From positions 1 through 6,647 of the forward strand of contig JAEELC010000063.1 of NCBI GenBank assembly GCA_016288675.1: a stretch of 6,647 bases of DNA. Direction: 5' to 3'. Shown in pieces: positions 1-5,032 of this stretch. The notes below the pieces were generated by a model. That model had not been told where the DNA came from and did not search any database. It saw nothing but the letters and a program-made list of their open reading frames with translations. Position 1 is the stretch's first letter. Each line of letters begins with the position of its first letter. This DNA comes from Acholeplasmatales bacterium (GTDB lineage: Bacteria > Bacillota_I > Bacilli_A > Acholeplasmatales > Anaeroplasmataceae). Position numbers and translations under genes: made by a program.

Positions 1-11
1 ATTAATGATAA

Positions 12-29
12 AATTTATACAATTTATAC
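12..29. repeat. Perfect 9-bp tandem duplication
   Basis: The nonamer AATTTATAC occurs at 12-20 and again, with no gap, at 21-29. It runs directly into the first copy of the 16-bp repeat at 25-40. A 9-bp inverted repeat, TTAATGATA at 2-10 and TATCATTAA at 56-64, flanks it. The DNA is very A+T-rich, so short repeats are cheap by chance. What makes it worth recording is the cluster of repeats next to a truncated tRNA, which resembles the accessory-protein binding region at the end of an integrative element. That function is inferred. Confidence 0.5.
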
Positions 30-90
30 AAGATATTCAATAAAAATATAGTAAATATCATTAAATATAATAGATATACAAGATATTCAA
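25..90. repeat. Two 16-bp direct repeats, possible integrase arm sites
   Basis: TATACAAGATATTCAA is present at 25-40 and identically at 75-90, a 50-bp period, with A+T-rich spacer between. The second copy ends 14 bp before the anticodon loop of the truncated tRNA at 105-149. Tyrosine-recombinase elements often carry short direct repeats (arm-type sites) inside the element near the core crossover site, and the position here matches. Two copies are too few for a CRISPR array. The repeat is directly visible; the integrase-binding role is inference. Confidence 0.55.
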
Positions 91-104
91 GCCGAGCTTC
101 ATAA

Positions 105-149
105 CTCCTAAGTTAAAGACCGGCAGTTCGAATCTGCCCGGGAACGCCA
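105..149 (+). pseudogene. 3' half of tRNA-Arg(CCU), probable attachment-site scar
   Basis: Every 3' element of a tRNA is present in the right order and spacing. Anticodon loop CTCCTAA is at 105-111 (anticodon CCT at 107-109). The 3' anticodon-stem strand GTTAA is at 112-116 and the 5-nt variable loop AGACC at 117-121. The T arm is GGCAG/TTCGAAT/CTGCC at 122-138. The acceptor strand CGGGAAC is at 139-145, discriminator G at 146 and encoded CCA at 147-149. The 5' half is missing: bases 100-104 (CATAA) do not pair with GTTAA, and no GTTCCCG acceptor strand or D arm exists upstream. Integration into a tRNA 3' half leaves exactly such a remnant at the far end of the element, with sequence identity usually starting in the anticodon region. 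The element would lie to the left, and an intact tRNA-Arg at its other end. The fragment cannot work as a tRNA by itself. Confidence 0.8.
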
Positions 150-162
150 TCTAGTTATTTAT

Positions 163-190
163 GTCTTAAGTTTATTCTTAAGACTTTTTT
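163..190 (+). terminator. Intrinsic terminator of the tRNA-Arg unit
   Basis: A perfect 8-bp stem, GTCTTAAG at 163-170 and CTTAAGAC at 177-184, has a 6-nt loop and is followed by six T at 185-190. It lies 13 bp after the encoded CCA, so it is most simply the original terminator of the tRNA gene, left with the remnant. On the minus strand no T tract follows the stem, so it should work only rightward. Confidence 0.8.
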
Positions 191-202
191 ATTTTATATA
201 AA

Positions 203-230
203 GAAAAAAGAATAGCCTTACGACTATTCT
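203..230 (-). terminator. Terminator overlapping the stop codon of the DUF386 gene
   Basis: On the minus strand, AGAATAG (230-224) pairs over 7 bp with CTATTCT (215-209) across an 8-nt loop, followed by a T-rich run at 208-202. The TAG stop of the DUF386 gene (226-224) lies inside the 5' arm of the stem. It marks the 3' end of the leftward transcription, only 12 bp from the rightward terminator at 163-190, so the two units converge tail to tail. Confidence 0.75.
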
Positions 231-697
231 ACAATAACTTTAACTACAATCTTTTTAACAAACATACTCTTCTCATGTTTAACACGAGGTTGAAATGCAT
301 CTGTAGGAGAAGCTATTATGTAGCTTCCACTTTGTAATGTTGCAACACTATAAGTAGTTGGGAATTTAAAGAATACAACATCTTTATCTTCATCATAATC
401 TTTATCAATTAACAAACGTGTTGCATCAGCAAATCCAAAATTCTCAACACCTTCAACAATATATTGAATATCATGATATTTAAGGTGAGCTTCAAATAAG
501 CATTCATCAAATTCTAAACTATTATATTCTTGAACATATGCAAATACTTTATCACCATCTATTTCATATTTACCAACAGGTAAAGATTTAAGATTAGTAT
601 TCTTTAGCCAATTGAAAGCTTCTTTAAAATATTTAGTATCATAATTATATTTATACGCGTTATTTAATTTATTAATTTCCATAATCTTTTCCACCAT
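224..697 (-). CDS. YhcH/YjgK/YiaL (DUF386) family cupin protein
   Basis: The 157-residue length is normal for this small beta-barrel family. The family includes E. coli NanQ (YhcH, linked to sialic acid) and EbgC, and members are thought to act on sugars, for example as anomerases. Visible signatures are GKYEIDG (42-48), an EAH-x-KYHDIQY block (69-79), YDEDKDV (101-107) and the C-terminal VKKIVVKV (147-154). A notable change is DAFQP at 133-137, where the family normally has His before x-P (PHKP in NanQ): the putative metal-ligand His is Phe135, encoded TTT. Activity or metal binding may therefore be altered. Start: ATG 697 has GAGG with 5-nt spacing, the same arrangement as the flippase gene. 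ATG 682 (MEINKL) has GGTGG with 8-nt spacing and aligns better with family N-termini, so it remains possible. The gene sits alone between terminators, so a link to the polysaccharide genes is only positional. No signal peptide is seen; it is probably cytoplasmic. Confidence 0.88.
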   Translation of the reverse strand: MVEKIMEINKLNNAYKYNYDTKYFKEAFNWLKNTNLKSLPVGKYEIDGDKVFAYVQEYNSLEFDECLFEAHLKYHDIQYIVEGVENFGFADATRLLIDKDYDEDKDVVFFKFPTTYSVATLQSGSYIIASPTDAFQPRVKHEKSMFVKKIVVKVIVE

Positions 698-706
698 CCT
701 ATCCTC

Positions 707-757
707 ATTATACTACTAAAAATGCATATTATATATAATCATATATAAATAAAGGAA
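707..757 (-). promoter_or_regulatory. Candidate promoter(s) of the DUF386 gene
   Basis: Two TATAAT boxes read leftward, at 733-728 and 712-707. The first has a poor -35 (TTCCTT, 757-752, 18-nt spacer) but would start transcription near 721 and keep the GAGG ribosome site. The second would start near 700 and remove that site, which would favour the inner ATG at 682. The -35 match is weak and the region is very A+T-rich, so a chance match is possible. Placement just after the terminator of the preceding gene supports a promoter somewhere here. Confidence 0.4.
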
Positions 758-784
758 TTACTATTATGATAATTTCTTTATTTA
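746..784 (-). terminator. Long A+T hairpin after the aminotransferase gene
   Basis: On the minus strand 784-770 pairs with 760-746 around a 9-nt loop (769-761). This gives 14 pairs with one A-C mismatch (775/755), and the 3' arm contains the T-rich run CTTTATTT. It starts a few bases after the TAA stop at 792-790. There is no long T tract beyond the stem, so it is a weaker call than the other terminators, but the near-perfect palindrome at a gene end is unlikely to be accidental. Read on the + strand the mismatch becomes a G-U pair. Confidence 0.5.
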
Positions 785-789
785 ATATA

Positions 790-1869
790 TTAAATTCTAT
801 GATTTTTATTCAAGTCTTTAAAGATTTCAATTAATTTATCATAATCATCATATGATAAATCACCAATATGACCAATTCTAAATATTGAATCCTTAAATTC
901 TCCACCGTTAGGACAAACATATACACCATATTCATCTTTGATAATTTCAAAAATCTTATGCGCAGATACTCCTTCACGGATTGGATGTAATGGAGTTACA
1001 GCATTAGATAAGGAATTTGAACAAATTTCAAAAGGTAAATCCTTAATATGGTCTCTAAAGTATTTCGCTTTAGCAGCAGCTTCTGCAACTTCAGCATCTA
1101 CTCCTCCTTTATCCTTGATCATATGTAATCTCTTATTTAATTGTAATAAGATACCTACTGCTGGAGTAAAAGGAGTTTGCCCTCTTTCACCATTTACTAA
1201 ATATTTCTTAATATCAAAATAATATGAAACATGTTTAGCTTTGTTCACACGTTCAATGGCTCTTTGATCAATACAAATTAATGAAATACCAGGAGCTAAT
1301 GCTAAAGCTTTTTGAGAACCTGTAAGAACAAGGTTAACTCCAAGTTCTTTCATATTGAAGCTATCACATAAAAATGATGATATAGAATCTACAATAAAGA
1401 ATAAGTTATATTTCTTACAAAACTTAGATAATAAATTGATATCATATAATACACCAGTACTTGTTTCATCAACATTAACAAGTAATGCTGTATATTTAGA
1501 TCCGTCAATCTTATCTAATTGTTCTGCAGTAATATTACAACCTGGTTCACATATAATTTCAGTATATGGAATTTCATAATTTTGGCATATTTCAACAAAT
1601 CTATGACCAAAAGAACCACCATTTACGATTAATACGTTATCATTTTGGTTTAATGTGTTTTGTACAGCACAATCCATAGCACCAGTTCCAGAAGCTGTTA
1701 AGAATACAATTCTTGAATCTTCATCAGCTTTAAAGAATTCCTTTAATAAAGCTTCATTATCAAGCATAATTTTAGAAAATTCAGGAGTTCTAAAATATGG
1801 GATTTGTTCTCCACCAATTTCTCTAATTTCTTTTGTGCTCATTACTGGGCCAACAGTAAAGTTTAACAT
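790..1869 (-). CDS. Class V PLP-dependent aminotransferase (AGXT/PhnW-like)
   Basis: This 359-residue fold-type I enzyme is of the alanine-glyoxylate / serine-pyruvate / 2-aminoethylphosphonate transaminase group, and the length is usual. N-terminal VGP (6-8) matches the group's TPGP start. The cofactor phosphate-binding segment is ASGTGAMD (59-66). Asp161 in IVDSISSF should contact the pyridine nitrogen. Lys187 in TGSQKALALAPG is the expected Schiff-base lysine. TPFTPAV (232-238) and FRIGHIG (330-336), with Arg331 as probable substrate-carboxylate contact, are typical. It follows the cytidylyltransferase fusion gene after 17 nt, with GGAG at 1884-1881 between them, so the two are co-transcribed and probably work in one pathway. 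The substrate is not readable from sequence. An amino donor feeding a small aldehyde or keto alcohol phosphate before CDP activation would fit the neighbours (inference). A phosphonate role is possible by family, but no PEP mutase or phosphonopyruvate decarboxylase is in the window. Cytoplasmic, no signal peptide. Confidence 0.9.
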   Translation of the reverse strand: MLNFTVGPVMSTKEIREIGGEQIPYFRTPEFSKIMLDNEALLKEFFKADEDSRIVFLTASGTGAMDCAVQNTLNQNDNVLIVNGGSFGHRFVEICQNYEIPYTEIICEPGCNITAEQLDKIDGSKYTALLVNVDETSTGVLYDINLLSKFCKKYNLFFIVDSISSFLCDSFNMKELGVNLVLTGSQKALALAPGISLICIDQRAIERVNKAKHVSYYFDIKKYLVNGERGQTPFTPAVGILLQLNKRLHMIKDKGGVDAEVAEAAAKAKYFRDHIKDLPFEICSNSLSNAVTPLHPIREGVSAHKIFEIIKDEYGVYVCPNGGEFKDSIFRIGHIGDLSYDDYDKLIEIFKDLNKNHRI

Positions 1870-1886
1870 TATATATACATCTCCAT

Positions 1887-3185
1887 TTATTTGTTATTAT
1901 AATTTTCAATCATTTTGGCAATACCAAGCGTAATATCTCTTTCGATATTAAAGTTTGGTCTATCTTTAATAACAGAATGAATAAATTCAACTAATTCCAT
2001 TCTAATTCCTTCGCCATCAAGTTTGTAGAAATATCTTTTATTGTTTTGAGCGTCCTCAAAACGCATTTCAAAATAATCAGTTTTCCACCATGGAGAAGGA
2101 ATATAAATAAATCCTTTAGTACCACAAATTCTTAAATCAGATTCACTCTTAACACCAACACCAACATTAACGTTTGCTACAGCATTAGGATATCTTAGAG
2201 TTAATTTAGTAAATATATCCTTCATTTCAGAATTATCAATAGTATCAAATCTATAATCAGTATAATTTAATCCTAATATCTTAAATACAGGAAGTAAGCC
2301 AAATGGACCCCAAGCAGTAAAGCTTGTCGCAAAGTTTGTATCCTTTAACCAATCATACATCTCTAAGCTTGTGCAAGTTGCATCAATAGAACTAACAGAG
2401 CCAATCTTTCCAGCCTTAACAAGCAATATTAAGCGTTCAAACGCTAAAGCGTATGCAGTTTTAATTGAATCAAAGACTTTTAAATTATGTTCTTCAGCAT
2501 AATTTAAAATCTCATTAGCTTTTTCATAACTATCTGCAATAGGTGTATCTATGATTAAATGCTTACCTTCTCTCATTGCACGCATAGCATAATCATATTT
2601 CTCACTTGTTTTACATGCAAGATATATAGCATCATTATTTTTAAGTAAATCATCAAAACTATTAACTTTATTTAAATCATTAATTACTTTATCAAACTTA
2701 TTTGTAAGATAAATATCATTTACAGCACATCCATTAACAAATTTACTTTCACGCTTTAATTTAAGCATTGATGGATCACTTCCTGCAATACCAATACGAA
2801 GTACATTTTTACTTCTAAGCATTGTTGAAGATATACCTTCAGTACGTGGCAAATATGTTACAGTACAATATTCTTTTAAATAATCAAAATAACCTGTCCA
2901 ATCTGAGCCAATCGCAAATATATCAACACCATAACGTTTGATATCATCAATCTTTTGACCTTCATATTCTTCAGGAATAACTAAATCAGCAATACCTAAA
3001 TCTTCAACAGCCTTCATACGTTCAATTAAAGATTGATCAGTGTTAATTTTACCTCTTATAATATCAAAGTTTTCACTAGTAACTCCAACTATTAAAAAGT
3101 CACCAAGTTCTTTAGCTCTTTTAAGTAAATTAATATGACCTTGATGTAAGTGGTCATATGATCCATATGTAATAACCTTTTTCAT
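1887..3185 (-). CDS. TagD-like cytidylyltransferase fused to Gfo/Idh/MocA-like domain
   Basis: A two-domain protein of 432 residues. Residues 1-125 closely resemble glycerol-3-phosphate cytidylyltransferase (TagD/TarD, about 130 residues). They show MKKVITYG, the nucleotidyltransferase HxGH as H14-x-G-H17, GHINLLKRAKELGD, and the RTEGISST signature at 114-121. This half should transfer CMP from CTP to a small alcohol phosphate. Residues about 128-432 resemble Gfo/Idh/MocA oxidoreductases: GIAGSD in place of the usual Gly-rich loop, a YDYAMRAMREGKHLIID segment, then DTPIA (213-217) where the family has EKP-(I/L)-A, so the usual active-site Lys is Thr. The GG-x-L-x-D-x-G-x-H stretch is also replaced. 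Cofactor binding and catalysis are therefore doubtful. Start: the upstream in-frame ATG at 3203 has no ribosome site, while ATG 3185 follows AGAGAG and gives the exact TagD N-terminus with H14/H17 as in TagD. It forms a unit with the aminotransferase 17 nt downstream. The natural product could be CDP-glycerol or a modified CDP-alcohol for the LicD protein. Confidence 0.88.
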   Translation of the reverse strand: MKKVITYGSYDHLHQGHINLLKRAKELGDFLIVGVTSENFDIIRGKINTDQSLIERMKAVEDLGIADLVIPEEYEGQKIDDIKRYGVDIFAIGSDWTGYFDYLKEYCTVTYLPRTEGISSTMLRSKNVLRIGIAGSDPSMLKLKRESKFVNGCAVNDIYLTNKFDKVINDLNKVNSFDDLLKNNDAIYLACKTSEKYDYAMRAMREGKHLIIDTPIADSYEKANEILNYAEEHNLKVFDSIKTAYALAFERLILLVKAGKIGSVSSIDATCTSLEMYDWLKDTNFATSFTAWGPFGLLPVFKILGLNYTDYRFDTIDNSEMKDIFTKLTLRYPNAVANVNVGVGVKSESDLRICGTKGFIYIPSPWWKTDYFEMRFEDAQNNKRYFYKLDGEGIRMELVEFIHSVIKDRPNFNIERDITLGIAKMIENYNNK

Positions 3186-3231
3186 ATATCTCTCTTCTTT
3201 CATTTTTTAAAATAATATATCCCGTGAAAAT

Positions 3232-3237
3232 ATTATA
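3232..3237 (-). promoter_or_regulatory. Candidate -10 box for the fusion-aminotransferase unit
   Basis: TATAAT reads leftward at 3237-3232, 46 bp before the chosen ATG and about 40 bp past the terminator of the preceding gene. No convincing -35 lies 16-18 bp upstream (AAGATA at 17). A promoter is expected here because the preceding terminator is strong, but the exact site is uncertain. Confidence 0.35.
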
Positions 3238-3279
3238 CTACATTTTATCTATAATATCTTTTTTCTATTTATTAACTAT

Positions 3280-3308
3280 AAAAAAATGATAATAGAAAAT
3301 CTATTACC
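3280..3308 (-). terminator. Intrinsic terminator after the priming transferase
   Basis: On the minus strand GGTAATAG (3308-3301) pairs with CTATTATC (3295-3288) over 8 pairs including one G-U. The loop is 5 nt, and A plus seven T follow (3287-3280). It starts 5 nt after the stop codon of the sugar transferase. The geometry is canonical, and it separates that gene from the cytidylyltransferase fusion unit. Confidence 0.82.
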
Positions 3309-3313
3309 AATTT

Positions 3314-3982
3314 TTATTTAGCACCATTGCGCTTTAAAACTCCAAAGAATGTATGGAATATAATCCTTATATTCATTATAAGATTTCTCTTAACTACACC
3401 ATATAGTTCCATTTTTATACGCTCACTATATGTAGTATTACTTCTACCATGACTTGCCCAGAATCCTGTAAGACCAGGTTTTTGTTTAGTTAATAATTTG
3501 GCATTTTCTCCATACATATCAAGTTCTTCTTGGAGAATTGGTCTCCATCCAACAATAGACATTTGACCAAATAAGATATTTAATAGTTGTGGTAATTCGT
3601 CTAAGCTTGTCTTTCTTAATATCTTACCAACCTTAGTAACTCTAGGATCATCAGTAACCTTAAAGTCTCTGTGCCATTCCTCAAGTTGTTCAGGAGTTAA
3701 AATTTCTTCAAGTGGTCTATTATCTATTACCATAGTTCTAAACTTAAACACCTTAAATGTCTTACCATTTTTACCAACACGCTCATGTCCATAAAAAACA
3801 GGACCTTTTGATGTAACTTTTACAGCAATGGCGATAATTAAAAATAACCACGAGAAAGCTATAAGAGCAACAAGTGATAATACTATATCAAATAATCTAT
3901 TAAAAAAAGCATATAATGGCTTTTTCTTATACATAGACATATTATATTCTAATGTTAAACTTTCTTTTACTGAACGTCTCAT
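3314..3982 (-). CDS. Polyisoprenyl-phosphate sugar-1-phosphate transferase (priming enzyme)
   Basis: This 222-residue protein of the bacterial sugar transferase family (PF02397) is the short, single-domain form (PglC/WecP size) without the multi-helix N-terminal region of WbaP. It starts glycan assembly by moving a sugar-1-phosphate from a UDP-sugar to undecaprenyl phosphate at the inner face of the membrane. Visible parts are one hydrophobic membrane segment at about 31-56, GPVFYGHERVG (60-70), KFRTM (80-84), DDPRVTKVGKILRKTSLDELPQ at 111-131 with the catalytic Asp128-Glu129 pair, and KPGLTGFW (168-175). The usual GPRP motif is GWRP here (145-148). The start is firm: AAAGGAG with 8-nt spacing precedes ATG 3982. 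The sugar cannot be told from sequence. Terminators lie before (4076-4106) and after (3280-3308), so it may be transcribed alone, which is unusual for the first committed step of such a cluster. Confidence 0.93.
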   Translation of the reverse strand: MRRSVKESLTLEYNMSMYKKKPLYAFFNRLFDIVLSLVALIAFSWLFLIIAIAVKVTSKGPVFYGHERVGKNGKTFKVFKFRTMVIDNRPLEEILTPEQLEEWHRDFKVTDDPRVTKVGKILRKTSLDELPQLLNILFGQMSIVGWRPILQEELDMYGENAKLLTKQKPGLTGFWASHGRSNTTYSERIKMELYGVVKRNLIMNIRIIFHTFFGVLKRNGAK

Positions 3983-4044
3983 AATTAGAGCTCCTTTAAT
4001 AAAAAAACAAAAATATTTTTTACAAATAATATAATGTATTTATT

Positions 4045-4053
4045 ATTATACCA
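4045..4053 (-). promoter_or_regulatory. Extended -10 promoter for the sugar transferase
   Basis: TGGTATAAT reads leftward at 4053-4045, a perfect -10 with the TGn extension that can compensate for a weak -35 (none good is seen; GTATAT at 17 bp). It lies just past the terminator following licD and leaves a leader of about 55 nt that ends in a strong AAAGGAG ribosome site. Confidence 0.5.
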
Positions 4054-4075
4054 AATTTTTTATCAAAATATACAC

Positions 4076-4106
4076 AAAAATAAAACATGAAATTCATGCG
4101 TTATTT
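4076..4106 (-). terminator. Terminator after licD
   Basis: On the minus strand AAATAA (4106-4101), a 2-nt internal mismatch and CATGA (4098-4094) pair with TCATG (4090-4086) and TTATTT (4083-4078). The loop is 3 nt and the T-rich run continues to 4076. It begins 10 nt after the stop codon of licD. The stem is moderate because of the internal loop, but position and T-rich tail agree with an intrinsic terminator. Confidence 0.6.
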
Positions 4107-4115
4107 AAAATTTTA

Positions 4116-5018
4116 TTAATAATCAATTTTTGACATTAATTCTTTATATTCTTTATAAGATATATTCTTATATTCTTTCCATGATTTATCTAAATCAAAA
4201 TAACATGAACCATGCATATTACCGCCTCTATCAGTAGGAAGCTCCATGTAATTACCAAATTCATGTTTAAGGATTTCATCATAATGAACAGGAATTGGAA
4301 TTTCAATATCCTCAAACTTATGATAAGTAACACCTTCATATAATTTAGCATCCCAAATAGTTTTAGGATTAGCTGCACTTAAGCTTTGAGTTGATAAACG
4401 TTTTCCTTCAGTATAAGCTTTGCATAATTCATCATTTCTCTTAATGTACCAATTAATACTTCTAAAATGAAGTGAAACTATAAGCTTGTGGATAAAACTC
4501 TTAACAGAAAAATGTTTATCTAAAGCCCACCAGCATCTCTTTTTATATTCATTGATGCGTTCGCAATCCTTATTATAAGTTGTCTCATCATCCGATACAT
4601 AATCAAGTGGGAAAATATCAACCCAAACACCTGAGTTCTTACCTATTTTTAAATCATTATAGCTTGTATTGATTAAACAAGTTGTATCATTGTCTCTAAG
4701 CTGAAAATGTCCATTTGGATATTTCTTTTCAGTACGTAATGATTGTGCAAAATATTTAGATGGTATTTCACTTTCAACTACATCTAAGAATTTTTCATAA
4801 TCAGGACGTTTCATATATAAATCAATATCATCATCCCAAGGAATAAATCCATCATGTCTTATTGCTCCAAGTAAAGTTCCATCACTTGCAACAATTTCTA
4901 AATTGTACTTCTTACAAATATCTAGACAAATCTTAACCATTTCGATTTGACATGCCCAAATACGTTTTCTCTTTTCTGTAACCTTAAAGCCACAGATTAT
5001 TTCTTCATTCATATTCAT
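4116..5018 (-). CDS. licD: LicD family phosphotransferase
   Basis: This 300-residue protein belongs to the LicD family (PF04991), nucleotidyltransferase-fold enzymes that move phosphocholine or another alcohol phosphate from a CDP-activated donor onto a glycan. Diagnostic residues are DGTLLGAIRHDGFIPWDDDID, with DGTLLG at 46-51 and the metal-binding WDDDID at 61-66, then RPDYEKF (71-77), WVDIFPLDYV (132-141) and a C-terminal YMELP (257-261), all at family-typical spacing. No membrane segment or signal peptide is clear, so it probably acts in the cytoplasm on lipid-linked glycan. The start ATG 5018 has GAGG with 8-nt spacing. It begins 14 nt after the flippase stop, so the two genes form one unit. 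No choline activation gene (licA/licC) is in the window. The CDP donor may instead come from the TagD-like fusion nearby, which would suggest transfer of glycerol phosphate or a derivative (inference). Confidence 0.92.
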   Translation of the reverse strand: MNMNEEIICGFKVTEKRKRIWACQIEMVKICLDICKKYNLEIVASDGTLLGAIRHDGFIPWDDDIDLYMKRPDYEKFLDVVESEIPSKYFAQSLRTEKKYPNGHFQLRDNDTTCLINTSYNDLKIGKNSGVWVDIFPLDYVSDDETTYNKDCERINEYKKRCWWALDKHFSVKSFIHKLIVSLHFRSINWYIKRNDELCKAYTEGKRLSTQSLSAANPKTIWDAKLYEGVTYHKFEDIEIPIPVHYDEILKHEFGNYMELPTDRGGNMHGSCYFDLDKSWKEYKNISYKEYKELMSKIDY

Positions 5019-5032
5019 ATACTAAACCTCTA

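Noticed and set aside
25..90. CRISPR array from the repeated 16-mer
   Set aside because: There are only two copies, the repeat is too short and A+T-rich, the single spacer region is itself repeat-like, and no cas gene is present.
1..111. Group I intron interrupting the tRNA-Arg(CCU) anticodon loop, with 105-149 as the second exon
   Set aside because: Such introns are known in tRNA-Arg(CCU) genes of some bacteria. Here the whole loop CTCCTAA is on the 3' side, and the 100 bases upstream show no intron core helices. A 5' exon further left cannot be excluded from this window.
60..149. A complete tRNA gene ending at 149
   Set aside because: The 3' half is perfect, but no acceptor strand complementary to CGGGAAC, no D arm and no pairing anticodon-stem 5' strand occur in the roughly 45 bases before the anticodon loop.
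790..1869. Assignment as 2-aminoethylphosphonate-pyruvate transaminase (PhnW)
   Set aside because: The family group matches, but the substrate-specific context (PEP mutase, phosphonopyruvate decarboxylase, LicC/PntC-type activator) is not in the window, so only the broader class V call is supported.
938..1933. Three + strand open frames (938-1222, 1355-1579, 1655-1933)
   Set aside because: All lie antisense to the aminotransferase, which has full family motifs. They lack ribosome sites and recognisable protein features.
3186..3203. Earlier ATG (3203) for the cytidylyltransferase fusion
   Set aside because: No ribosome site precedes it. The ATG at 3185 follows a purine-rich AGAGAG and gives the exact family N-terminus.
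3828..4034. + strand open frame opposite the start of the sugar transferase
   Set aside because: It is antisense to a well-supported gene and its leader, with no family resemblance or ribosome site.
4190..4378. Minus-strand open frame inside licD in another frame
   Set aside because: Its Ile/Leu/Met-rich composition comes from the A+T-rich licD sequence read out of frame, and licD motifs cover the region.
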